DNA of 18,180 nucleotides from Candidatus Cloacimonadota bacterium. Its GTDB lineage: Bacteria; Cloacimonadota; Cloacimonadia; Cloacimonadales; Cloacimonadaceae. This document shows positions 1 to 6,935 of this stretch, piece by piece. The position numbers and the translations under genes are program-made. The notes beneath the pieces were generated by a model that saw only the letters and a program-made list of their open reading frames with translations, was not told the DNA's origin and ran no database searches. Every line of letters begins with the position of its first letter. Within the stretch, counting starts at the first letter, position 1. The DNA lies in contig VGPI01000012.1 in the NCBI GenBank assembly GCA_016875595.1, forward strand, positions 1-18,180, written 5' to 3'.

Positions 1-2
1 TG

Positions 3-905
3 ACCGGTACGAATAAGATTTTGTTAGCCCCAGGCTCCTCTGTCAGTGTATATGGAGGCATTAATACTACTGATAGCACTAATCTAACCTTTGTATCATC
101 TGACAAGACTTACACTCATTCTCAAACTGAAGTTGAGAGGTTTACTCAGATTGACTTGATTGGTGTTTCCGATCAAATCCTGCAAGGATTTGTGATCAGA
201 GATAGCTCCTATGGGTTGAAGTTGATGAACTGCGAAAGAGTCAACCTTGTCAATTCTACAATGGATGGTAAGTATCAGTCAATTGCATTATCAAATTCAC
301 CTGACATTAGCATTTTCAATTGCGTACTAAGCAAATCCACCGACCTTTCTCTTGGAGCGCTATATGCAGAGTTTTCAGATAACTTAAGGGTTGAGAGATC
401 CGTTTTCCTTCACAATCAAATCGGTATCACGCTTATATGGGGGCAACAAGGGTTGGTCAAGAACAATTATTTCTCTCATAATCTGATCAACGATGTATAT
501 TGTGGGACAAATGCGACAACAACAGTCGAAAATAATACATTCCAGAACTCTAATACAAGTATAACTAATTATGCTGGCGTATTGGTGGCAAATTACAATG
601 ATATTGCAGCTGAAACCGGGATACATAGTTATTATCTGCATGCTTCATTTACGGCAAAGCACAACAATCTTGATTGTAGCGACTATGGCATAATATCAAA
701 GGGACGTTTTCAAACTGCTAACTTGTTAGAAATGGATTCTACCCAAAACTACTGGTTTACTACTCAGAGTTCAACAATTAGAGAGAAAATATACGACCAT
801 TACAATGAGGACCCCAATGACCCGATCTATTACGTCTATGTTACTGTGGTTAAGTATCAGCCATTTGCGATGAACAGGATACAAAACGCTGGTATTTTCA
901 ACTAA
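3..905 (+). CDS. Right-handed parallel beta-helix protein, 3' part
   Basis: The reading frame is open to the left edge, so the gene starts upstream of the window and only about 300 C-terminal residues are seen. The sequence consists of short beta-strand turns rich in N, S, T and V, with regularly spaced strand-turn units such as SPDISIFNCVL, SDNLRVERSVF, QQGLVKNNYF and NATTTVENNTF. This pattern is typical of pectate-lyase/NosD-type right-handed beta-helices. Such proteins are often secreted and act on, or bind, polysaccharides. No catalytic motif could be assigned with confidence, and there is no obvious C-terminal sorting tail (the end reads NRIQNAGIFN). The stop codon lies 3 nt before the next start, so the gene is probably in the same transcript as the polysaccharide genes. 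It could be a lyase, an epimerase or a structural surface protein; only the fold call is reasonably firm. Confidence 0.75.
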   Translation, partial: TGTNKILLAPGSSVSVYGGINTTDSTNLTFVSSDKTYTHSQTEVERFTQIDLIGVSDQILQGFVIRDSSYGLKLMNCERVNLVNSTMDGKYQSIALSNSPDISIFNCVLSKSTDLSLGALYAEFSDNLRVERSVFLHNQIGITLIWGQQGLVKNNYFSHNLINDVYCGTNATTTVENNTFQNSNTSITNYAGVLVANYNDIAAETGIHSYYLHASFTAKHNNLDCSDYGIISKGRFQTANLLEMDSTQNYWFTTQSSTIREKIYDHYNEDPNDPIYYVYVTVVKYQPFAMNRIQNAGIFN

Positions 906-908
906 GCC

Positions 909-1991
909 ATGAATTATCTCATAGATATCAACCATCCAGCTCAGGTGCATTATTTTCGTAATATACAGGTAGAACTCGGAGTACGGCACAAGATCATTTA
1001 TACTGCCAAGGAAGTCCCGATCATCCGACGGCTTATGGCGGCTTATGGAATACCATTCGTCAGCTACGGCAAAAAGAAGGATAGCATTATCAGCAAGGCG
1101 ACTAAGCAGTTCCAATATGACTGGCAATGCTACAAAATACTGAAGGAAAACGATATCGACATCACTCTGGGCTCTTCGGCTTCAAATGTCCATGCCGCAC
1201 TTTTTACCAAAGGGATATCCATTGCTACTACTGATAGTGATCTTTCAGTGTTACCCATGTCCAGATTCTTTGTATATCCTTTTGTCGATTACCTGATGAC
1301 GCCTGATGCCCTGGCATTTCAGAGACACAAAAAACAGATCTGTTATCCCAGCTATCAGGAACTGGCATACCTTCATCCTAACCGATTCTCTCCCGACCCC
1401 AGCGTCCTGCCCGAATGTGGGATTAAGGAAGGGGAAAAGTACTTTGTCCTACGATTCACGGCTTTCAAGGCGCATCACGATATCGGGATGCACGGGCTGT
1501 CCAGGATGCAGAAGCGGGAATTGATCGATCTGTTATCTGGCCATGGTAAGGTTTTTATCACTTCCGAGGTACAGGATGCCGGTTTTGAACGTTATGCCCT
1601 GCCGATCGAACCGCACAAGATCCATTCTCTCCTATACTATGCCACTATGCTAGTTTGCGATAGCCAGACGATGACCACAGAAGCAGCGCTATTGGGCACA
1701 CCTGCGTTCCGCTGTAACACATTTGCGGGAAAACTGACCGTGATCGAGGAAATGGAAAAGCGTTATGGCATGGCATTCAGTTTTCTTCCCCGGCATTTTA
1801 ACTGGATGATGGCAAAGATAAAAGAGGTGTTGCATACTCCCAATATTAAGAATGAATGGCAGCAACGACGGGAGATCCTGCTGCGTGACAAGATCGATGT
1901 AACGGCGTTTTGGGCATGGTTACTGGAAAATGCTCCGGCATCATTGGAACAGACCAAGCAGGGTAAGGTGGACTTTGATAAGTTCAGGTAG
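909..1991 (+). CDS. DUF354 family protein (GT-B-like)
   Basis: This 360-residue protein has the features of the DUF354 family, whose fold resembles UDP-GlcNAc 2-epimerases and GT-B glycosyltransferases. The N-terminus MNYLIDINHPAQVHYFRN carries the characteristic NHPAQVHYF motif. A C-terminal segment VCDSQTMTTEAALLGTPAF (near residues 250-270) matches the family's nucleotide-sugar-side motif. The length is normal for the family. The ATG lies 3 nt after the upstream stop with no clear Shine-Dalgarno sequence, which suggests translational coupling. DUF354 genes are frequent in lipopolysaccharide and capsule loci, but the reaction is not established. A glycosyltransferase or epimerase-like role in building this polysaccharide is inferred from context. 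Confidence 0.85.
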   Translation: MNYLIDINHPAQVHYFRNIQVELGVRHKIIYTAKEVPIIRRLMAAYGIPFVSYGKKKDSIISKATKQFQYDWQCYKILKENDIDITLGSSASNVHAALFTKGISIATTDSDLSVLPMSRFFVYPFVDYLMTPDALAFQRHKKQICYPSYQELAYLHPNRFSPDPSVLPECGIKEGEKYFVLRFTAFKAHHDIGMHGLSRMQKRELIDLLSGHGKVFITSEVQDAGFERYALPIEPHKIHSLLYYATMLVCDSQTMTTEAALLGTPAFRCNTFAGKLTVIEEMEKRYGMAFSFLPRHFNWMMAKIKEVLHTPNIKNEWQQRREILLRDKIDVTAFWAWLLENAPASLEQTKQGKVDFDKFR

Positions 1992-2036
1992 ATTGCACAT
2001 AGAGTGTACTTAATATTAAACTGAGAAGGATAGGGA

Positions 2037-3053
2037 ATGTTTAATAACAAGATCATAATGATATCCGGTGGAACCGGGTCATTTGGCAATGCGGTACTCA
2101 GTCGATTCCTGAACACAGACGTGCGGGAGATACGCATCTTCAGCCGCGATGAAAAGAAACAGGATGATATGCGTAAGGAATACCAGAATGAAAAGATCAA
2201 GTTTCATCTGGGTGATGTGCGTGATTATGAAAGCGTGTTCAATGCCTTGCAGGAAGTTGATTACGTTTTCCATGCCGCTGCCTTGAAGCAGGTTCCGTCC
2301 TGCGAGTTCTTCCCCATTCAGGCGGTCAAAACGAATATTCTCGGTGCGGAAAATGTGATCAGGGCTGCCATTGCCAATCAGATCAGCCGCGTGATCGTGC
2401 TCTCCACCGATAAGGCCGTCTATCCGATCAACGCCATGGGTCTGTCTAAAGCATTGATGGAAAAAGTGATGGTAGCATATTCCCGGCAACAACCGGAAAA
2501 CGGCACAGTGCTCAGTGGAACCCGTTATGGCAATGTCATGGCTTCACGGGGATCGGTCATACCGCTCTTTATCGAGCAGATCAAGACAGCTAAACCGATC
2601 ACCATAACCGATCCGGAGATGACCAGATATCTGATGTCACTGGAAGAAGCGGTAGAATTGGTCGTATATGCCTATCAGAACGGTGTTCAGGGCGATATCT
2701 TCGTCCAGAAATCACCGGCTTCAACGGTAAAAGAACTGGCGCAAGCATTGATCGAGCTCTTTGAAGCCAGAACCGAGATCAGGATCATCGGGACCCGTCA
2801 CGGGGAGAAGAAACATGAGACATTGGTCAATCGCGAGGAAATGGCAAAAGCAATCGACCTGCCCGGTTATTATCGCATCCCTGCCGATACCAGGGATCTG
2901 AATTATGAGAAATACTTCAGCAATGGGGAAAAGAAAGTGGCGGAGATGGAGGAATATACCTCGGAGAATACTTATCGGCTCAGTATCCCGGAGATAAAGG
3001 AAAAACTGCTAACTTTACAGTATGTCAGATCAGAATTAGGTTTCCGCGAATAA
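2037..3053 (+). CDS. capE: UDP-GlcNAc 4,6-dehydratase/5-epimerase (CapE/FnlA/WbjB)
   Basis: This is the first enzyme of the UDP-N-acetyl-L-fucosamine pathway. It dehydrates UDP-GlcNAc and epimerises C5 in the cytoplasm. It is a 338-residue extended SDR with the NAD(P) motif GGTGSFG at residues 11-17. The S-T-D-K segment lies near residues 123-126, and M134-x3-K138 replaces the usual YxxxK. The Met-for-Tyr change is characteristic of the CapE/FlaA1 type. The C-terminal part (about 290-338, ending LSIPEIKEKLLTLQYVRSELG) is the short CapD_C-like extension. ATG at 2037 follows AAGGA (2026-2030) by 6 nt. capF and capG follow in pathway order. The last codons and the TAA lie inside the left arm of a repeat cassette (3041-3072), so the current C-terminus may be partly repeat-derived. 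It could act as a plain 4,6-dehydratase, but the capEFG order makes the FucNAc role the best call. Confidence 0.93.
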   Translation: MFNNKIIMISGGTGSFGNAVLSRFLNTDVREIRIFSRDEKKQDDMRKEYQNEKIKFHLGDVRDYESVFNALQEVDYVFHAAALKQVPSCEFFPIQAVKTNILGAENVIRAAIANQISRVIVLSTDKAVYPINAMGLSKALMEKVMVAYSRQQPENGTVLSGTRYGNVMASRGSVIPLFIEQIKTAKPITITDPEMTRYLMSLEEAVELVVYAYQNGVQGDIFVQKSPASTVKELAQALIELFEARTEIRIIGTRHGEKKHETLVNREEMAKAIDLPGYYRIPADTRDLNYEKYFSNGEKKVAEMEEYTSENTYRLSIPEIKEKLLTLQYVRSELGFRE

Positions 3054-3072
3054 CGCTGATTGGCGCGCAGAT
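3041..3072 (+). repeat. Left inverted-repeat arm of cassette 1
   Basis: This arm contains ACGCTGATT (3053-3061) followed by CGCAGAT (3066-3072). It pairs with 3494-3525 in inverted orientation and covers the capE stop codon. Confidence 0.6.
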
Positions 3073-3089
3073 CCCGGAGATTACTTCTT

Positions 3090-3488
3090 ATGAGTATGTT
3101 AACTGAAGACCAAATATCATACCATATTCGGGGAGCCATCTTTGATGTGTATAATAAACTGGGTCCTGGTCTATTGGAATCTGTATATGAGAAGGCGTTA
3201 GCCATTGAGATAAAGAAGATAGGACTCAGCGTGATAGCACAGGTTCCAGTCGATATCTTGTATGACGGGGTTCAGATCGATAACGCATTCAGAATGGATT
3301 TGCTAATTGAAGATAAAGTGATCATTGAAATCAAATCAGTAGATGCTTTAGCTGATGTTCACCACAAACAATTGATAACTTATCTGAAACTTACCGGATT
3401 GAAGCTGGGGATTTTAGTAAACTTCAACACGACTGACTTGAACAAGAGCATCATAAGAAAAGTGAATGGATTGCCCCCTCAAAATTAA
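3090..3488 (+). CDS. GxxExxY protein, PD-(D/E)XK nuclease-like (copy 1)
   Basis: This protein of about 132 residues belongs to the GxxExxY family, named for the motif seen here as GPGLLESVYEKAL. The family is related to PDDEXK_3, and the nuclease-like core is visible as RMDLL (Asp) followed by IIEIKSVD (E-x-K). The conserved segment VHHKQLITYLKLTGLKLG and the ending LVNFNTTDLNK complete the family pattern. The start is placed at ATG 3090, with GGAG at 3076-3079 upstream. The longer frame beginning at 3060 runs through the repeat arm and is unlikely to be used. It lies between capE and capF, whose products act consecutively, so it is an intruder in the pathway operon. Identity to the second copy (11592) looks like somewhat over half by eye, so this is not a recent duplicate. 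The biochemical function of the family is not established. Confidence 0.9.
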   Translation: MSMLTEDQISYHIRGAIFDVYNKLGPGLLESVYEKALAIEIKKIGLSVIAQVPVDILYDGVQIDNAFRMDLLIEDKVIIEIKSVDALADVHHKQLITYLKLTGLKLGILVNFNTTDLNKSIIRKVNGLPPQN

Positions 3489-3493
3489 ACACG

Positions 3494-3525
3494 ATATGCG
3501 AAGAATCAGCGTAATCTGCGGGAAA
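3494..3525 (-). repeat. Right inverted-repeat arm of cassette 1
   Basis: This arm contains AATCAGCGTAATCTGCGGG. Read on the minus strand it gives CCCGCAGATTACGCTGATT, two adjoining CGC(A/T)GATT units matching the left arm at 3041-3061. Confidence 0.6.
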
Positions 3526-3530
3526 CAAAT

Positions 3531-4805
3531 ATGATCAGAATCGGGATCACAGGACAGGCGGGTTTTATCGGCACCCACTTGTATAACGCGCTCGGTCTGT
3601 CTCAAGACCGTTTTGAGCGTGTACCTTTTGAAGATGGCTATTATCTCTCCGAGAATTTGATGGACGGGTTTGTCCGGCAATGCGATGTGATCGTTCATCT
3701 CGCGGCAGTGAACCGTCATGCCGATCGGGAAGTGCTTTATCAGACAAATGTTGACTTGGTGAGTAAGCTGATCGCCGCCATGGAGAGATGCAGGGTCACG
3801 CCGTATGTGGTCATGAGTTCCTCATTACAGGAGGAACGCGACAATCTCTATGGCAGATCCAAGCGCGAGGGCAGAGCGCTCTTTGATCAGTGGACGGAAC
3901 GAACGGGTGCCAGTTTCAGCGGATTGATCATACCCAATGTGTTCGGTCCATTTGGAGTGCCGTATTACAATTCCGTTGTTTCCACCTTTTCGCATCAGTT
4001 GATGATCGGTGAGGAACCCAGGATCGAAATCGATGCGGAATTGAAACTGATCTATGTGGGTGATCTGGTGCAGAGGATAATCGGTCTGTTTCCCGCAGAT
4101 ACTGCAGATCGATGCGCGGATGACGCAGATGAGAATAGTCACACGGATGGATCGGATGGGACGGAGGGACACGGACCAGATAAATCTGAATTCTCAATTC
4201 TTAATTCTCAATTCGAGCGAAGCGACACTCAATTCACAATTCTCAATTCTAACTCGGCGAAACCTCCGCGTCTTATTCACATTGATCATCAAGCGATGTA
4301 CAAAGTAACTGAGTTGCTTGCGAAACTGCGAGGATTTCATCGTGTTTACGTTGAGAATGGTGTGTTTCCCGATCTGAGGGACTATTTTGATATATGCCTG
4401 TTTAACACCTTCCGTTCATATCTGCCAACAGCTTATTTTCCTCGTCCCTTAAAAGTCAACGCCGATTACCGGGGTATCTATGTGGAAGTGATGAAGTATA
4501 TGTCCGGCGGACAGACATCATTTTCCACCACTAAACCGGGGATAACCAGGGGTAATCACTTCCATACTCGGAAAGTGGAACGCTTCGCGGTGATCAAGGG
4601 CAAGGCATCGATTAAGCTTCGCAAGACCGGAACAGATCAAGTGTTTGAGTTTGTCATAGACGGCTCACAACCGGCTTATGTGGACATGCCGGTATGGTTT
4701 ACTCACAATATCACCAATATCGGCGATGACGAACTGGTCACCCTCTTCTGGATCAATGAGTTCTTTGATCCGACCGATCCGGATACTTACTTCGAAGAGG
4801 TTTGA
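3531..4805 (+). CDS. capF: UDP-L-FucNAc pathway C4-reductase (CapF/FnlB/WbjC) with an internal repeat-derived insert
   Basis: This is the second enzyme of the UDP-L-FucNAc pathway. It is an SDR reductase domain fused to a C-terminal cupin. The Rossmann motif GQAGFIG is at residues 8-14, and the catalytic pair Y107-x3-K111 lies in NLYGRSK. The cupin carries the metal-site segment GNHFHTRKVERF and THN, and the protein ends NEFFDPTDPDTYFEEV, as CapF proteins do. At 424 residues it exceeds the roughly 369 of Staphylococcus aureus CapF. The excess sits at about residues 188-246, encoded by repeat DNA (4092-4265), between the epimerase part and the region leading to the cupin. The frame is intact across it. 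ATG 3531 abuts the right arm of cassette 1, and no strong Shine-Dalgarno sequence is visible. Function is probably retained if the linker tolerates the insert. Confidence 0.92.
   Translation: MIRIGITGQAGFIGTHLYNALGLSQDRFERVPFEDGYYLSENLMDGFVRQCDVIVHLAAVNRHADREVLYQTNVDLVSKLIAAMERCRVTPYVVMSSSLQEERDNLYGRSKREGRALFDQWTERTGASFSGLIIPNVFGPFGVPYYNSVVSTFSHQLMIGEEPRIEIDAELKLIYVGDLVQRIIGLFPADTADRCADDADENSHTDGSDGTEGHGPDKSEFSILNSQFERSDTQFTILNSNSAKPPRLIHIDHQAMYKVTELLAKLRGFHRVYVENGVFPDLRDYFDICLFNTFRSYLPTAYFPRPLKVNADYRGIYVEVMKYMSGGQTSFSTTKPGITRGNHFHTRKVERFAVIKGKASIKLRKTGTDQVFEFVIDGSQPAYVDMPVWFTHNITNIGDDELVTLFWINEFFDPTDPDTYFEEV
4092..4265 (+). repeat. In-frame chimeric repeat insertion inside capF
   Basis: Three repeat types follow one another inside the coding sequence. 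CGCAGAT-type units lie at 4094-4100, 4103-4109 (as TGCAGAT) and 4124-4130, like the cassette ends. GTCACACGGATGGATCGGATG at 4139-4158 and onward resembles the arm at 4808-4826. Heptamer AATTCTC-type units run through 4189-4214 and 4231-4250. The translation is polar and of low complexity (for example FSILNSQF and FTILNSNS), unlike the flanking enzyme. The exact borders are approximate, judged from where similarity to CapF proteins stops and resumes. Confidence 0.7.
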
Positions 4806-4807
4806 TG

Positions 4808-4980
4808 GTCACACGGAGTGAACGGATGAAACAGATCGGACGGATTATTGTAATCGTGTGATTCAAGTAAAGTATCAGTAACTGCGTTTTCACTTTAAGT
4901 ATCTTATTGCATTGTGTGATTACCCATTGTTTCTTTTTTTGATCTGTGTAAATTCGCTATTTCCGTCCAATCCGTGTAAC
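4808..4980. repeat. Palindromic intergenic element between capF and capG
   Basis: The 190-nt gap between capF and capG is nearly filled by an element with inverted ends. The 19-nt arms at 4808-4826 and 4962-4980 match at 16 of 19 positions in inverted orientation. A nested pair, ACAGATC (4831-4837) and GATCTGT (4941-4947), lies within. The left arm resembles part of the insert in capF. No ORF is present, so it would be a non-coding, MITE-like or structured-RNA element. No clear flanking direct repeat was found. Confidence 0.6.
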
Positions 4981-4995
4981 TATTAAAGGAATGTT

Positions 4996-6132
4996 ATGAT
5001 AAAAGTAATGACAGTCGTCGGTACGAGGCCAGAGATCATCCGGCTTGCCAGAGTCATTCCCTTACTGGATAAATACACCAGGCATATCCTGGTGCATACA
5101 GGTCAGAATTATGATTATGAGCTCAATCAGATCTTTTTTGAAGATCTGCAGTTGCGTGAACCTGATCACGTGCTGAATGTGAATACCGCGTCATTGGGCT
5201 CTGTGCTGGGCGAGACCCTGATCAAGATCGAAGCGGTATTGAACATAGAAGAGCCAGATGCCATGCTTATCCTGGGTGACACCAATGCCAGTATTGCTGC
5301 AATCATGGCAAAACGGCGGCACATACCCATCTATCACATGGAGGCGGGAAACCGTAGCTATGACGAAAACGTTCCGGAAGAGATCAATCGCCGGATGATC
5401 GACCACATCGCTGACTTTAATCTGGTCTATACCGAGAATTCCAGACTGCATCTCTTGTCCGAAGGGTTGCCACATCGCCGGATCTATTTGACGGGCTCTC
5501 CGATGTGCGAGGTCTTGTCCTTTTATCGCCAGAAGATTGAACGTTCCCAAGTGCTGGCAACGTTAGGATTGAATAGCCATCAATTCTTCCTGGTGTCCGT
5601 GCATCGTGAAGAGAATGTCGATAATCCGGATAACCTGCATCAGATCGTCGAGGTCTTGAATCAACTGGTGCGGAAATATAATCTTCCGGTGATCGTCAGC
5701 ACCCACCCCAGAACGCGAAAACGTCTCGAAACTCTGAATTCGATCGTTCCCGTTCCACAGATCAGATTCTTAAAACCATTTGGTTTTTCCGATTACAATT
5801 TCCTGCAGATGAATGCTCTGTGTGTGATATCAGATAGTGGGACGATCAGTGAGGAAAGCTCTATCCTCCGCTTTCCGGCGATCACTATCCGCAACTCCAT
5901 GGAAAGACCGGAGGCGATTGATGCCGGTACGATCATTCTCAGCGGTTTCGACTCCAGTATCGTACTGGATTCGGTGGTTTTGGCTATCGAAGAGCAAGCG
6001 AATTATGATAAGATATGCCAAGAATATCAGGTTTCCAATACATCTCATCGAGTGTTGAAGCTGATCCTTGGAACAGCTAAACTCCACAGACAGTGGAGTG
6101 GACTCTATTGTTTAGATTCTAGCAACTTATAG
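4996..6132 (+). CDS. capG: UDP-2-acetamido-2,6-dideoxy-L-talose 2-epimerase (CapG/FnlC/WbjD)
   Basis: This is the third enzyme of the UDP-L-FucNAc pathway, a non-hydrolysing UDP-GlcNAc 2-epimerase homologue of 378 residues. Visible motifs are GTRPEI at residues 9-14, GDTNAS (D95), MEAGNRSYDENVPEEIN with E116 and E128/E129, D136-H137, SVHREENVDN, STHPRTRKRL and the sugar-nucleotide site ISDSGTISEES. The GNRSYDENVPEEIN form matches the CapG/WbjD subgroup rather than the WecB form GLRSFNRSMPEEIN at 12124. ATG 4996 is preceded by AAAGGA (4985-4990) with 5-nt spacing. capE and capF lie immediately upstream, so the pathway is complete. The C-terminal 20 or so residues are not well conserved to my eye. 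Confidence 0.92.
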   Translation: MIKVMTVVGTRPEIIRLARVIPLLDKYTRHILVHTGQNYDYELNQIFFEDLQLREPDHVLNVNTASLGSVLGETLIKIEAVLNIEEPDAMLILGDTNASIAAIMAKRRHIPIYHMEAGNRSYDENVPEEINRRMIDHIADFNLVYTENSRLHLLSEGLPHRRIYLTGSPMCEVLSFYRQKIERSQVLATLGLNSHQFFLVSVHREENVDNPDNLHQIVEVLNQLVRKYNLPVIVSTHPRTRKRLETLNSIVPVPQIRFLKPFGFSDYNFLQMNALCVISDSGTISEESSILRFPAITIRNSMERPEAIDAGTIILSGFDSSIVLDSVVLAIEEQANYDKICQEYQVSNTSHRVLKLILGTAKLHRQWSGLYCLDSSNL

Positions 6133-6143
6133 CTTCTCAACAC

Positions 6144-6935
6144 ATGAAAGATTTTACTTTTGATGTCTTTATTCTGCTGATCAAAAAGCTCAAATCAGCT
6201 GGATACCTTTTCCAAACAGTTAGAGATTATATCAACCAACCGGAGAAGAAAGTTGTTCTGCTTCGGCATGATATCGACATCTGGGCGGGATTTACGCGCA
6301 CTTTTGCCAAGATAGAGCATGATCTGGGAGTCAGAGGAACTTACTATTATCGAACGATCAAGTATTGTTATGATCCGGCAGTGATGAAGCAAGTCGCAGC
6401 CTTGGGTCATGAGATCGGATACCACTATGAAGATCTGACTAGTGCAGACGGTAATATTGAGCTTGCTCTCAAGACATTTGAGGGAAATGTACAGAAATTC
6501 AGGCTGGTCTATCCGGTAGAAACAGTATGTATGCATGGCAGATCTGGCTCTCCTTTTGACAATCGAGATATCTGGAAACATGCCAAACTCGGTGATTATG
6601 GCTTGATCGCAGAACCCTACATCAGTTTGGACTTTGACCGAATGTTGTATCTAACCGACACATCACAGAGTTGGAATGGCTCCGGAGTCGCGGTCAGAGA
6701 TAAAGTCACATCAAGTTTCGAAATGGAATTCGATACAACCTGGGATATTCTGCAAGGGATTGACAAACTGCCTGACCAGATTATGTTTACGTTTCATCCG
6801 GAGTTATGGGCACTTAGTTATAGGGGCTGGCTACTCAGAAAAGTTGTATTTACAGGTTATTACGCTTACAAAAAACACTACAGAAATCTACACGTTTCTC
6901 CAAAGAAAGTACCCGCCAAGAGGAGCAAAGGATGA
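6144..6935 (+). CDS. NodB-like polysaccharide deacetylase family protein (divergent)
   Basis: This 263-residue protein has the layout of a NodB-fold carbohydrate esterase 4 relative, but with altered motifs. RHDID at residues 41-45 stands in for the TFDD metal/base motif. HEIGYHYE at residues 89-96 stands in for the HxxxH motif, and a late FTFHPELW segment supplies a histidine near the end. No signal peptide is visible, so it probably works in the cytoplasm on a sugar intermediate or lipid-linked glycan. Related genes occur in O-antigen loci, the Bordetella WbmS type being one I recall. The stop overlaps the next start by 4 nt (ATGA), so the two deacetylase-like proteins are translationally coupled. 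The substrate is unknown; an N- or O-deacetylation step is inferred. Confidence 0.78.
   Translation: MKDFTFDVFILLIKKLKSAGYLFQTVRDYINQPEKKVVLLRHDIDIWAGFTRTFAKIEHDLGVRGTYYYRTIKYCYDPAVMKQVAALGHEIGYHYEDLTSADGNIELALKTFEGNVQKFRLVYPVETVCMHGRSGSPFDNRDIWKHAKLGDYGLIAEPYISLDFDRMLYLTDTSQSWNGSGVAVRDKVTSSFEMEFDTTWDILQGIDKLPDQIMFTFHPELWALSYRGWLLRKVVFTGYYAYKKHYRNLHVSPKKVPAKRSKG

Larger units (their letters stand above)
3041..3525 (+). mobile_element. Putative GxxExxY cassette 1, bounded by imperfect inverted repeats
   Basis: A segment of about 485 bp between capE and capF carries one gene (GxxExxY) flanked by inverted CGC(A/T)GATT units. The left arm starts at TTTCCGCG (3041) and the right arm ends at GCGGGAAA (3525). 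The outermost 21-22 nt of the arms match at 18 positions with 3 mismatches and one gap, including the exact nonamer ACGCTGATT and its complement. The left arm overlaps the last codons of capE, and the right arm stops 5 nt before the capF start. A 9-nt direct repeat GATCAGAAT flanks the cassette at 3028-3036 and 3533-3541. No transposase is present. Mobility is inferred from architecture and from the clearer second cassette. Confidence 0.5.

Noticed and set aside
3060..3089. Extended start (TTG 3060) for GxxExxY copy 1
   Set aside because: The added residues translate the inverted-repeat arm and are not part of the family; ATG 3090 with GGAG upstream is better.
3041..3525. Cassette 1 as a recent duplicate of cassette 2
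   Set aside because: The proteins differ at a large fraction of positions and the repeat arms differ in unit order, so a recent copy is excluded.
4189..4250. AATTCTC repeats as a possible CRISPR array
   Set aside because: The units are 7 nt with no unique spacers and lie inside a coding sequence. They are a simple tandem repeat.
6082..6098. Hairpin CTCCAC/GTGGAG near the end of capG as a terminator
   Set aside because: The stem is only 6 bp, lies within the coding sequence, has no T-run, and is followed within 50 nt by the next gene.
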